Source of the DNA: an uncultured Alistipes sp.
GTDB lineage: Bacteria > Bacteroidota > Bacteroidia > Bacteroidales > Rikenellaceae
Assembly (NCBI GenBank): GCA_948736885.1
Contig: CAPXWY010000002.1
Location: forward strand, 1 to 64,000
DNA: 64,000 bases
Direction of reading: 5' to 3'
Shown here: in pieces, positions 53,899 through 62,863 of the stretch
How positions within the stretch are numbered: position 1 is the stretch's first letter
Layout of the letters: the number at the start of each line of letters is the position of its first letter
Made by a program: the position numbers and the translations under genes
The notes under the pieces: model-generated
Told to the model about the DNA's origin: nothing
What the model saw: the letters and a program-made list of their open reading frames with translations, nothing else
Databases searched by the model: none

Positions 53899-53945
53899 TC
53901 TCCCGCCCCGGCACAGCTCAAGCAGACTTGGCTCTGCGCCCGGCG
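53899..53945 (+). repeat. Diverged single copy of the palindromic repeat
   Basis: Plus-strand GCACAGCTCAAGCAGACTTG followed by GCTCTGCGCCCGGCGTATCG aligns with the family; the -7 position reads GTATCGAAA and is probably dead. It lies between two minus-strand genes. Confidence 0.65.
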
Positions 53946-53967
53946 TATCGAAATCGTTCAGCCCCCG

Positions 53968-54957
53968 TCAATGGTCGCGCTCGCCGACGTAGGCGCACAA
54001 CTCGACCATCGCCTTCCTGTAAGGCGAAACCTCGTAGGCCGCAAGCAGGTCGACCGCCTGCGAGAGGTAGCTGCGCATGACGCTGACAGCCGACGCGATG
54101 CCGTCCTCGTTGACGACGATGCGCTGGAGGTACTCCATGGCGTCGGCATCCTGGCCGCAACGCCGGAGCCGGTCGATGATCTGGGCGCGCCGCTCCTCGT
54201 CCATGCGCTCGAGCACGCAGAGCAGCGGCAACGTGATCTTGCCCTCGCGCAGGTCGTTGAAAGCCGGCTTGCCGGCCTGGCCCTCCGCGGTATAGTCGAG
54301 AATGTCGTCCTGGATCTGGAAAGCCATGCCCACCGACTCGCCGAAACGGCGCATCAGAGCCACCTTGTCGCGCGGGGCGCCCACGGCCAAAGCTCCGGCC
54401 GAAGCGCTGACGCCGATGAGGCTGGCGGTCTTCTTGAAGATGATGTCGAGGTAGTCCTTGCGCGTGAGATCGAACCGCGCAGCGTGGTCGCTCTGCAGAA
54501 TCTCGCCCTCGCAGAGGGCCGACATCGACCCGCAGATATGGGTCACGAGGTCGAACTGCCCGCTCTGGAGCCCGATGTTCATGTTGCGGGCCAAGATATA
54601 GTCGCCGAGGATCACGGCCTTGTGCGACTGCCACAGGGCGTTGGCCGAAGGCCGTCCGCGCCGGGTGTCCGACTCGTCGATGACGTCGTCGTGAATGAGC
54701 GACGCGACGTGGATCATCTCGACCATCATGGCCGCCAGGCACGGACGCCGCCCGAGCGAGGAACCGCGCACGGGCTCGTTCATCGCAGCGGAGAGCATCA
54801 CCAACAACGGACGGATGCCCTTGCCGCGCGCCAGAAGCGCCTGCCGCAACATCTCCGAGAGCAACTCGCCCTCGGCCGTGAACTGCCGCCCGACGAACTC
54901 CTCGAAAGCCTTCAACTCGGCCTCGACGGGTTTGCGGATCGTATCCAAAGATGTCAT
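53968..54957 (-). CDS. Polyprenyl synthetase (trans-isoprenyl diphosphate synthase)
   Basis: A 329-residue prenyl elongase. The first Asp-rich motif is LIHDDVIDESDTRRG and the second FQIQDDILDYT; GKGIRPLLVML carries the IPP-binding basic residues. Residues before the first motif are small and medium (MIHVAS), consistent with long-chain products such as the octaprenyl side chain for menaquinone, though chain length is not certain. The ATG at 54957 is preceded by GGAGGGG, a good ribosome-binding site, and is preferred over the ATG at 54969. Confidence 0.92.
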   Translation of the reverse strand: MTSLDTIRKPVEAELKAFEEFVGRQFTAEGELLSEMLRQALLARGKGIRPLLVMLSAAMNEPVRGSSLGRRPCLAAMMVEMIHVASLIHDDVIDESDTRRGRPSANALWQSHKAVILGDYILARNMNIGLQSGQFDLVTHICGSMSALCEGEILQSDHAARFDLTRKDYLDIIFKKTASLIGVSASAGALAVGAPRDKVALMRRFGESVGMAFQIQDDILDYTAEGQAGKPAFNDLREGKITLPLLCVLERMDEERRAQIIDRLRRCGQDADAMEYLQRIVVNEDGIASAVSVMRSYLSQAVDLLAAYEVSPYRKAMVELCAYVGERDH

Positions 54958-55055
54958 CGTCCCCTCCATGTTTCTGCTGCTGCGGCCGCTGCTTCCGCCC
55001 GGCGAAGAAGCGCCGGCAGCGCCGCCCGAACGGCGGCGGCGGAAACAAACGTGCG

Positions 55056-55063
55056 CAAATATA
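55056..55063 (-). promoter_or_regulatory. -7 box of the polyprenyl synthetase gene
   Basis: Minus strand TATATTTG, giving a leader of about 90 nt. The 54970-55299 region otherwise holds no gene. Confidence 0.5.
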
Positions 55064-55299
55064 CGATTTTTTCGTTATTATCCACGTTCTTCGATTCGAT
55101 ATTTCCCTGTCCGGGCCGCCGAAACAAACGGACAAACTCTCTGCCATACGCCGCCGGGAACGCTGCTTGCAGTGCGGGTTCCGGCCCCCGACGACCGGAA
55201 ACGCACACCGGCGCACGCTCCGAAAGGACGTGTTCGTCCGCCGAAAAGCCGCCGCACCGACAACCGCACGGGGCAGTCCGTACTTTTTTGTACTTTTCG

Positions 55300-55529
55300 G
55301 GAAAATGCAAGCAAGCAAGTTTTTGTTCTCGGCTTATTCGAACTCTGGCTTGCGCCGAAGATACGCCCGAGCTGTCTGCGACTTATTCGTATCTTTAAAG
55401 AAGATACTCCCGCTCGGCAAAATGCAAGCAAGTTTTTGTTCTCGGCTTATTCGTATCTTTAAAGAAGATACTCCGTCTCGGTAATGCTCAAATAAATTTG
55501 GCATTACGCTCGACTTATTCGTATCTTTG
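55300..55529 (+). repeat. Four promoter-repeat units before the YfhO-like gene
   Basis: Units end at 55347 (degenerate GAACTCTGG), 55397 (TATCTTTA), 55461 (TATCTTTA) and 55529 (perfect TATCTTTG at 55522-55529). Only the gene-proximal copy has the full -7, the same pattern as before prfA. The palindromic centres alternate between GCAAGCAAGTTTTTG and CAAATAAATTTG types. Confidence 0.88.
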
Positions 55530-55553
55530 TCCTTTGTTTATCAGCATTGCATC

Positions 55554-58049
55554 ATGAACCTCCCGAAAGAACTCGGCGGGCGGGCGCTCACCGCAGCGGC
55601 AGCCCTGCTTGTTTTCCTGGTCGTAAGCGTACTCTACTTCGCACCCCAATTCCGCGGCGAGACACTGCCTCAACACGATGTCATCCAATATGAAGGCATG
55701 GCCCGCGACATCACCGAAATGCGGCTTGCCACGGGCGAAGACCCCCAATGGACGGGCGGCATGTTCGGCGGCATGCCCGCCTATCTGATCAACGTGGCCT
55801 ACCCTGCCCAACTGGTCAGACGCACCGTGGGGCAGGCGACCAAGATACTCGACACGCCGGCGTCGTTCCTCTTTTTTGCGATGACGGCTTTCTGGGCGAT
55901 GCTGCTGATGATGGGCATCGACCCGCGGCCGGCCATCGTTCCGGCTCTGGCCTACGGACTCTCGACCTACTTCCTGCTGATCATCGGCGCCGGACACCTC
56001 ACCAAGATGTGGGCGCTGGTCTACGCACCGCTGATGATGGGCGGCGCCTGGATCACCCTGCGCCGCAACATGTGGTACGGCGGTGCGCTCACGGCGCTGG
56101 CCGCATCGCTTGAAATAGGAAGCAACCATCCTCAGATAGCCTACTACTTTCTGCTGGCCATGGGCGCGCTGTGGATCAGCGACGCCGTAATCGCTTTCCG
56201 GGAGAAGCACCTGCGCAATTTTGCACAGCGCACGGCTGTGCTGCTGGGAGCCGGACTGCTGGCCGTAGCCTCGAACTTCGCACCGCTGTGGTACACGGCG
56301 ACCCACACCGAGGACACCATCCGCGGAGGCTCGGAACTGGCCGAAGCCACCGAAAAAACGACGGGCGGCCTCGATCTCGACTACGCCACGGCATGGTCCT
56401 ACGGCAAGGCCGAGACCTTCAACCTGCTGATCCCCGACTTCATGGGCCGCGATTCGGGCACGGTCTTCCCTGCCGACGGAGAAGTGGCGGCGACGGCCAC
56501 CGATTTGGGAATGCGCGGCATCGAACGCCAGCTGCCCATGTACTGGGGCACGCAGCCCTACACGGGAGGGCCCGTCTATGTGGGAGCGGCGGTCATCTTC
56601 CTGGCTCTGCTGGGATTCCTCCTTGCGCGCGGCCGCAACAAATGGTGGATCGCGGCCGTGTCGCTGCTGATGATACTGCTCTCCTGGGGCCGCAACTTCA
56701 TGGATTTCACGGAACTGGCGTTCCGCCTGCTGCCCGGATACAACAAATTCCGCACGGTGTCGATGACGCTGGTGGTGGTGCAATGGGCCGCACCGCTGCT
56801 GGGCGCTTTCGCTCTGGTGCGGCTCTGGAACGACGATGTCGACCGGCAGCGCCTCCTGCGCTCCATAGCCTGGGCCGCAGGAATCACGGGCGGGCTGTGC
56901 CTGCTTTTCGCCGTGGCGGGCGGCGTACTGTTCGACTTCGGCGAGCGCGACGCGGCCGCCATGATGACCGAATCGTACCGCCGCATTCTGGAAGCCAACG
57001 ACCTGCAGAACTACATCGACCGCGGCATCCACTTCGAATGGGCCGACCGCACGGCGGCCGCCATGGCGGCGGACCGCGCCGCATTCATGCAGGCCGACGC
57101 CTGGCGCTCGCTGCTGATGGTGCTGCTGGCGGCCGGAAGCGTGGTGCTCTTCGCACTGCGCAAGATCGGCAGAAAGACAGCCGCCCTGCTGCTGGCCGCG
57201 ACGGTGCTGCTGGACCTGGTGCCCGTCGATCTGCGCTTCCTCTCCCACGACAACTTCGTGTCGCCGCGCCGCCAGCAAGTGACGATGACGGCCGCCGACC
57301 GGGCGATCCGTGCCGACGAAACATTGGGATACCGGGTCATCAACCTGACGGTGAGCCCCTTCAACGATGCCACGACCTCCTATTTCCACCGCTCCGTGGG
57401 CGGCTACCACGGAGCCAAGCTGGTCCGCTACCAAGACCTCATCGACCGCTATCTTTCGGAACTCGACGACAATGTGCTCGACATGCTCAACACGCGCTAT
57501 GCCATCGTAGCGGGAGCCGACGGAGCGCCCGTGCCCGTACGCCGCGGAACGGAATACGGCGCAGCCTGGCTGGTCGACACGCTGCGCTGCCTGCCCGACG
57601 CACGGGCCGAAATCGAAGCCCTGGGCACGGTCGATCTGCGGACGACGGCCGTTGCCTCGCCGCTCAAGAGCGGCAGCATGTCGCTCAACTCCGCGCCGGC
57701 CGGCCCCTATGCGACGGGAGAGATCGAACTCGTCGAGTACAAGCCCAACTATCTGAAATACACAGCCAAAACCGAGGGCGAAGCCTTCGCGGTCTTCTCC
57801 GAGATATACTACGACAAAGGCTGGAAAGCCTACATCGACGGCGAAGAAGCCCCCTACCGGCGTGTCGACTACGTGCTGCGCGGCATGGTGCTGCCGGCGG
57901 GCGAACACACCATCGAATGGCGCTTCCGCGCTCCGGGCTGGAATTGGACCGAAGGCATCACGCTGGCGGCCTCGCTGCTGATCCTGCTCGGCGCCCTGGC
58001 CGCCCTTGCCCATTTGCTCCGCAAATACCTGAGAGAAAATGAAGGATGA
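55554..58049 (+). CDS. YfhO-family polytopic membrane protein
   Basis: An 831-residue protein with about 12-14 hydrophobic segments and a large extracytoplasmic region, resembling the YfhO family of GT-C-fold membrane proteins. Features: FPQHDVIQYEG-like PQHDVIQYEGMA near residue 40 (the acidic first loop expected in GT-C enzymes), GAGHLTKMWALVYAPLMMGG, and a C-terminal soluble part with YYDKGWKAYIDGEEAPYRRVDYVLRGMVLPAGEHTIEWRF typical of YfhO. Family members act in lipoteichoic-acid or glycan glycosylation in Gram-positives; here the substrate is unknown. The ATG at 55554 is used because the upstream one lies inside the -7 box. It overlaps ftsX by 11 bp. Confidence 0.88.
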   Translation: MNLPKELGGRALTAAAALLVFLVVSVLYFAPQFRGETLPQHDVIQYEGMARDITEMRLATGEDPQWTGGMFGGMPAYLINVAYPAQLVRRTVGQATKILDTPASFLFFAMTAFWAMLLMMGIDPRPAIVPALAYGLSTYFLLIIGAGHLTKMWALVYAPLMMGGAWITLRRNMWYGGALTALAASLEIGSNHPQIAYYFLLAMGALWISDAVIAFREKHLRNFAQRTAVLLGAGLLAVASNFAPLWYTATHTEDTIRGGSELAEATEKTTGGLDLDYATAWSYGKAETFNLLIPDFMGRDSGTVFPADGEVAATATDLGMRGIERQLPMYWGTQPYTGGPVYVGAAVIFLALLGFLLARGRNKWWIAAVSLLMILLSWGRNFMDFTELAFRLLPGYNKFRTVSMTLVVVQWAAPLLGAFALVRLWNDDVDRQRLLRSIAWAAGITGGLCLLFAVAGGVLFDFGERDAAAMMTESYRRILEANDLQNYIDRGIHFEWADRTAAAMAADRAAFMQADAWRSLLMVLLAAGSVVLFALRKIGRKTAALLLAATVLLDLVPVDLRFLSHDNFVSPRRQQVTMTAADRAIRADETLGYRVINLTVSPFNDATTSYFHRSVGGYHGAKLVRYQDLIDRYLSELDDNVLDMLNTRYAIVAGADGAPVPVRRGTEYGAAWLVDTLRCLPDARAEIEALGTVDLRTTAVASPLKSGSMSLNSAPAGPYATGEIELVEYKPNYLKYTAKTEGEAFAVFSEIYYDKGWKAYIDGEEAPYRRVDYVLRGMVLPAGEHTIEWRFRAPGWNWTEGITLAASLLILLGALAALAHLLRKYLRENEG

Positions 58050-58923
58050 CAAACGTCTGAAACGCAAGGTCCGAAACTCCTACATCGTTTCGACCGTGAG
58101 CCTGACCCTCGTGCTCTTTCTGCTGGGCTCGATGGGCTACCTGCTGCTGGCGGCCATGAAGGTGGCGCACACGCTCCAGTCGAGCATCCAGGTGTCGGTG
58201 GAACTCAAAAACGGGATCTCCGACAAACAACGCACCGCCCTCGAACAACGTCTGGCCGGCCACGAGCTGGTGGGCGGCGTAGTCTTCGTGTCGAAGTCGG
58301 AGAAGCTCGAAGACGAAGAGTTCCGCCGGATGTTCGGCAGCGGACTGGACGACATCCTCGATGAAAACCCGCTGCTCGACTCCTTCGAACTCACCCTCAC
58401 GGCACAGTCGTCCGACCGCGAACGGGTCGAAGCCTTCATTGCTGAGATCGACCAGCTGCGCGGCGTAGCGCACGTGAGCTACCCGGCCCTGATGGCCGCG
58501 CGCCTCCACGCCACGGTGAACAAGATACGCTTCATACTGCTGCTGTTCGGCGGCGCACTGCTTTTCATCTCGCTGATCTTGCTCAACAACACCCTCCGCC
58601 TGGCCATCTTCTCGAAGCGCTACCTGATCAACACCATGAAACTGGTCGGCGCGACCAAGTGGTTCATCATGAAACCTTTCCTGGCCAGCAGCATCACGCA
58701 GGGCATGCTGGCCGGCACGGCAGCCTCGGCGCTCTTCGCACTGGCGGCCTACGGACTCGACGAAGCGGTGCCCGAACTGCAGGCGCTGGCCGAAGCGAGC
58801 CGCACGGGAATCGGCATCTTCGGGGCGATGATCGGCGGAGGCGTCGTCATTTCGGGCCTCTTCACGTGGGCGGCGCTCAACAAATTCGTGAACATGAAAT
58901 CGAACAAGATCTATCTTTATTGA
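58039..58923 (+). CDS. ftsX: Cell division protein FtsX
   Basis: A 294-residue permease with a first membrane helix (about 20-40), an extracytoplasmic domain (about 45-165) and three C-terminal helices. IRFILLLFGGALLFISLILLNNTLRLAIFSKR, then LVGATKWFIMKPF, is the family signature. With FtsE it regulates septal or lateral wall hydrolases. FtsE is not in this window. The start overlaps the YfhO-like gene. Confidence 0.93.
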   Translation: MKDDKRLKRKVRNSYIVSTVSLTLVLFLLGSMGYLLLAAMKVAHTLQSSIQVSVELKNGISDKQRTALEQRLAGHELVGGVVFVSKSEKLEDEEFRRMFGSGLDDILDENPLLDSFELTLTAQSSDRERVEAFIAEIDQLRGVAHVSYPALMAARLHATVNKIRFILLLFGGALLFISLILLNNTLRLAIFSKRYLINTMKLVGATKWFIMKPFLASSITQGMLAGTAASALFALAAYGLDEAVPELQALAEASRTGIGIFGAMIGGGVVISGLFTWAALNKFVNMKSNKIYLY

Positions 58924-58926
58924 CCT

Positions 58927-59172
58927 ATGGAACACAACAACCGCACTCCGGAAAATCCGCGCATGCCGCTGTCGCGCCGCAACTACATCCTGCTGGCCGC
59001 GGGCTTCGCCGTCGTCATCCTGGGCTTCGTGCTGATGGCCGGCGGAGGAAGCGACTCGCCCGACGAATTCAACTACGCCATGTTCTCGTGGCGGCGCATC
59101 ACGCTGGCGCCCATCCTGGTCGTGGGCGGCTTCGCCATGGAAATCTACGCCATACTCAAACGCTACGAATAA
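58927..59172 (+). CDS. DUF3098 family small membrane protein
   Basis: An 81-residue protein with two membrane helices separated by [22 protein letters not shown], the conserved block of DUF3098. In Bacteroidota this gene is regularly placed between ftsX and uppP, as here, 3 bp after ftsX and 7 bp before uppP, suggesting a role with them in wall synthesis. Confidence 0.9.
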   Translation: MEHNNRTPENPRMPLSRRNYILLAAGFAVVILGFVLMAGGGSDSPDEFNYAMFSWRRITLAPILVVGGFAMEIYAILKRYE

Positions 59173-59179
59173 CCCGCCG

Positions 59180-59971
59180 ATGGATACGCTGCAAGCCATC
59201 CTGCTGGGCATCGTGCAGGGAATCACCGAATTCCTTCCGGTGTCGAGCAGCGGCCACCTCCAGATAGCCAAGGAACTGCTGGGCGTGGAACTCGAAGAAA
59301 ACCTCACGTTCGACGTGACGCTCCACGCCGCCACGGTGCTCAGCACGATGACGGTGCTGCGCCGCGAAATAGGCGGCCTGCTGAAGGGGCTTTTCTCGCG
59401 CCGCTTCACACCGCAACAAGCCTACGTGCTGAAAATCGTCGTTTCGATGATCCCGATCGGCATCGTGGGCTTCGCCTTCAAGGATCGGCTCAACGCGATG
59501 CTCAACGCACCGTGGATTCTGGCCGTGGTGGGCGCCATGCTGCTGGTGACGGCCCTGCTGCTGGCATTCGCCTACTATGCGAAGCCGCGCCAGAAAGAAG
59601 AGATAAGCTACCGCGACGCCTTCATCATCGGTCTGGCGCAGGCCGCGGCGGCGATGCCGGGACTCTCGCGCTCGGGAACGACCATCGCGACGGGCCTGCT
59701 CCTGGGCAACCGGAAGGACGCCGTGGCGCAGTTCTCGTTTCTGATGGTGCTGGCGCCGATCCTGGGCGAGATGCTCCTGGAGATCGTTTCGGGCGAACTG
59801 ACGGCAGGCGTGGCGGCGGGTCCGCTGGCGGCAGGCTTCGTGGCCGCCTATGCAACGGGATGCGCCGCCTGCCGCTTCATGATCGAAGCGGTGAAACGCG
59901 GCAAGCTGATCTGGTTCGCCCTCTATTGTGCCGCCGCCGGCGCGGTATCCATCATCAGCTACGCACTATGA
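59180..59971 (+). CDS. uppP: Undecaprenyl-diphosphatase (UppP/BacA)
   Basis: A 263-residue integral-membrane phosphatase that recycles the C55 lipid carrier for peptidoglycan and other glycans. Active-site regions [18 protein letters not shown] and [19 protein letters not shown] are intact. The stop overlaps the truB start as ATGA. Confidence 0.95.
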   Translation: MDTLQAILLGIVQGITEFLPVSSSGHLQIAKELLGVELEENLTFDVTLHAATVLSTMTVLRREIGGLLKGLFSRRFTPQQAYVLKIVVSMIPIGIVGFAFKDRLNAMLNAPWILAVVGAMLLVTALLLAFAYYAKPRQKEEISYRDAFIIGLAQAAAAMPGLSRSGTTIATGLLLGNRKDAVAQFSFLMVLAPILGEMLLEIVSGELTAGVAAGPLAAGFVAAYATGCAACRFMIEAVKRGKLIWFALYCAAAGAVSIISYAL

Positions 59972-60696
59972 CGCCGGAAGAACGCGACCTGCGGGGCCTC
60001 AACTTCGAAGAGGGCTACATAGCGGTCATCGACAAACCGCTGGAATGGACCTCGACCGACGTGGTGCGCAAGATCAAGTATGCGCTCCGCAACCTGGGCT
60101 ACCGCCGCATCAAGGTAGGCCATGCCGGAACGCTCGACCCGCTGGCGACGGGAGTTCTGCTGGTGTGCATCGGCCGTGCGACGAAAATGGTGGATGCGCT
60201 GCAAGCCGAAGAAAAAGAGTATGAAGCCGATGTGATGCTGGGCGCGACGACGCCGAGCTACGACCTGGAACACCCGGTCGACCGCACCTATCCTTACGAA
60301 CATATCACGCGCGAGGCGGCCGAAGAAGCGCTGCGCTGCCTGGAAGGCGAGCGGCTGCAGGAACCGCCGCTCTACTCGGCCAAGAAAATCGCCGGGATGC
60401 GGGCCTACGAACTGGCCCGGGCGGGCGAGACGACCGAGACGGTGGAGCTGCGCAAGGCACTGATAACCATCTACGAATCCGAATTGCAGGAGTACGATCT
60501 GCCGCGCATCCGCATCCGGGTGCGATGCAGCAAGGGCACCTACATCCGCTCGCTGGCGCGCGAGATAGGCGAAGCGCTCGGCAGCGGCGCCCATCTGACC
60601 TCGCTGCGCCGCACGCGAAGCGGCGGATTCACGGCCGGCCAGGCGTGGCAACTGGACGAATTTCTGAAAAAGCTACAGCAAAGTGAAACAAAATAA
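59968..60696 (+). CDS. truB: tRNA pseudouridine(55) synthase TruB
   Basis: A 242-residue enzyme making pseudouridine 55 in the tRNA T-loop. The catalytic Asp is in [16 protein letters not shown], followed by [30 protein letters not shown] and [19 protein letters not shown]. The C-terminal PUA-like extension of E. coli TruB is absent, as is usual in this phylum. It is coupled to uppP. Confidence 0.95.
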   Translation: MTPEERDLRGLNFEEGYIAVIDKPLEWTSTDVVRKIKYALRNLGYRRIKVGHAGTLDPLATGVLLVCIGRATKMVDALQAEEKEYEADVMLGATTPSYDLEHPVDRTYPYEHITREAAEEALRCLEGERLQEPPLYSAKKIAGMRAYELARAGETTETVELRKALITIYESELQEYDLPRIRIRVRCSKGTYIRSLAREIGEALGSGAHLTSLRRTRSGGFTAGQAWQLDEFLKKLQQSETK

Positions 60697-60759
60697 ACTT
60701 TTCTGCGTATAGAAAATAATTTATCGCGTTCCACGAAACGCAGCAACCCGACTCAAGCC

Positions 60760-61812
60760 ATGAAACTATCGCAATACGGCTACGACTACGATCCCGCAAC
60801 GATGCTGGCCCGCTACCCGGCCGACAACCGCGACGAATCGCGCCTGATGGTGGTGAACCGCGCCGACGGCAGCATCGAACACCGCACGTTCAGGGACATA
60901 CTCGACTACTTCGACGAAAAGGACCTTTTCGTGTTCAACAACACGAAAGTCTTCCCGGCGCGTCTCTACGGCAACAAGGAGAAGACCGGCGCCGAGATCG
61001 AGATCTTCCTGCTGCGCGAACTCAACCGCGACCTGCGGCTGTGGGACGTGCTGGTGGACCCGGCCCGCAAAATCCGCATAGGCAACAAACTCTACTTCGG
61101 CGACGACGATGCGCTGGTGGCCGAAGTGATCGACAACACGACGTCGCGCGGACGGACCCTTCGCTTCCTGTTCGACGGCGACTACGACGAATTCAAGACC
61201 GCGCTTTTCGCGCTGGGCGAAACGCCCCTGCCGAAGTGGGTCCGCGAAAAGGTGGAACCCGCAGACGCGGAGCGCTACCAGACGATCTTCGCGGAGAAGG
61301 AGGGCGCCGTAGCGGCTCCGACGGCAGGCATGCACTTCTCGAAACACCTGCTCAAGCGCATGGAGATCAGAGGCATCGACCGGGCGTTCATCACGCTGCA
61401 CGTGGGCCTGGGCAACTTCCGCACGGTGGATGTCGAGGACCTCTCGAAACACAAGATGGACTCGGAGCAGTTCTTCGTGACGGACGAAGCGGCGCAGACG
61501 GTGAACGCCGCGAAACGCGACGGCCGCAAGGTGGTGGCCATCGGCACGACGGTGATGCGGACGCTGGAGACGGCCGTCTCGACGGGCGGCATGATCAAGC
61601 CGATGGAGGGCTGGACCAACAAGTTCATCTTCGCGCCCTACGACTTCTCGGTGGCGGATGCGATGGTCACGAACTTCCACCTGCCCCTCTCGACGCAGCT
61701 GATGATGGTGGCGGCGTTCGGCGGCTACGAAACGATCATGAACGCCTACAAGACGGCCAAGGCGGAAGGCTACCGCTTCGGCACCTACGGCGACGCGATG
61801 CTGATTTTGTAG
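60760..61812 (+). CDS. queA: S-adenosylmethionine:tRNA ribosyltransferase-isomerase
   Basis: A 350-residue enzyme in queuosine synthesis, converting preQ1 in tRNA to epoxyqueuosine. Family regions: [44 protein letters not shown] and [11 protein letters not shown]. It follows truB by 63 bp and ends the long ftsX-truB run. Confidence 0.96.
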   Translation: MKLSQYGYDYDPATMLARYPADNRDESRLMVVNRADGSIEHRTFRDILDYFDEKDLFVFNNTKVFPARLYGNKEKTGAEIEIFLLRELNRDLRLWDVLVDPARKIRIGNKLYFGDDDALVAEVIDNTTSRGRTLRFLFDGDYDEFKTALFALGETPLPKWVREKVEPADAERYQTIFAEKEGAVAAPTAGMHFSKHLLKRMEIRGIDRAFITLHVGLGNFRTVDVEDLSKHKMDSEQFFVTDEAAQTVNAAKRDGRKVVAIGTTVMRTLETAVSTGGMIKPMEGWTNKFIFAPYDFSVADAMVTNFHLPLSTQLMMVAAFGGYETIMNAYKTAKAEGYRFGTYGDAMLIL

Positions 61813-61994
61813 CGGGGCGGAACCGAAAGCGGAAGACGAAAAGCAAGGAGCGGCGGAAAAACACGCAAGGAACCCCGCCGGCGGCAAACGCCCGGATACG
61901 GCCCGCTCCTTCATACCGGCGCCCATGCGAAACACCCGGCAGCAACGAGCCTTTCGCCTGCGCCCCTCCGCTTTTCAGCTAACATAAAAATCAC

Positions 61995-62002
61995 TATCTT
62001 TG
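61995..62002 (+). promoter_or_regulatory. -7 box for the GT5-like/DUF4270 pair
   Basis: TATCTTTG about 55 bp before the ATG at 62057. The -33 position reads TTTTC, weak. The rest of 61813-61994 shows nothing. Confidence 0.65.
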
Positions 62003-62056
62003 CAACGGGAGCACCCCGCGGCGAAACGGAAGTCCACCCAATAAAAACCACGGATC

Positions 62057-62863
62057 ATGGCCAACAAGATTCTGTACGTCTGTCAACAGATAGCACCCTA
62101 TCTACCCGAAACGGAGGCCTCGGTACTCTGCCGGACGCTGGTGCAAGCGATGCAGGAACGCGGAAACGAAATCCGCACGTTCATGCCCCGCTACGGCTGC
62201 ATCAACGAACGCCGCCACCAGCTCCACGAAGTGATCCGGCTGTCGGGCATGAACCTCATCATCGACGACAACGACCACCAGCTCATCATCAAGGTGGCGT
62301 CGATTCCGGCGGCCCGCGTACAGATCTACTTCATCGACAACGACGACTACTTCTCGCGCAAGGCCATCCTGCACGATGCCGAAGGGCACGAATTCGCCGA
62401 CAACGACGAACGGGCGATCTTCTTTGCACGCGGTGTGCTGGAGACGGTGAAGAAACTGCGCTGGGCGCCCACCGTGGTGCACTGCCACGGCTGGTTTGCG
62501 GGCGTGACGCCGGTCTATCTGAAAAAGGTGTTCGCCGACGACCCGATCTTCCGCGATGTGAAGGTGGTGGTCTCGCTCTACGACGACGGTTTCCCGGGCC
62601 AGCTCGACGCCGGATTCGGCGCGAAGATCGCCGGAGAAGGGGTCAAGGATAAAAATCTGTCGATCCTGGAGACTCCGTCATACGAAAACCTCTGCCGTTT
62701 CGTTATGGAATATGCCGACGGTATCATCGCCGCCTCGCCCGACGTGGACGCCCGCGTGCTGGAGCTGGCCCGTACGAGCGGCAAACCGATGCTCGAATAC
62801 CGGGCGCCGGAGGAAGAAGGATTTTTCGACACTTACAACCGATTCTATGAAGAGATTCGATAG
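62057..62863 (+). CDS. Glycogen/starch synthase N-terminal-domain-like protein (GT5)
   Basis: A 268-residue protein resembling only the N-terminal Rossmann half of GT5 glycogen synthase: ILYVCQQIAPYLPETEASVLCRTL, the block with FMPRYGCINERRHQLHEV, then WAPTVVHCHGWFAGVTPVYLKKVF. The C-terminal nucleotide-sugar domain is absent and the usual KTGGL loop is not present, so it may not be a sugar transferase at all. In Bacteroidota this short form is commonly followed by a DUF4270 gene, as here. Confidence 0.82.
   Translation: MANKILYVCQQIAPYLPETEASVLCRTLVQAMQERGNEIRTFMPRYGCINERRHQLHEVIRLSGMNLIIDDNDHQLIIKVASIPAARVQIYFIDNDDYFSRKAILHDAEGHEFADNDERAIFFARGVLETVKKLRWAPTVVHCHGWFAGVTPVYLKKVFADDPIFRDVKVVVSLYDDGFPGQLDAGFGAKIAGEGVKDKNLSILETPSYENLCRFVMEYADGIIAASPDVDARVLELARTSGKPMLEYRAPEEEGFFDTYNRFYEEIR

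Noticed and set aside
55515..58067. An 850-codon minus-strand open frame
   Set aside because: It is a shadow of the YfhO-like gene and starts inside ftsX; the composition (Gln, Arg, His rich) is non-protein-like.
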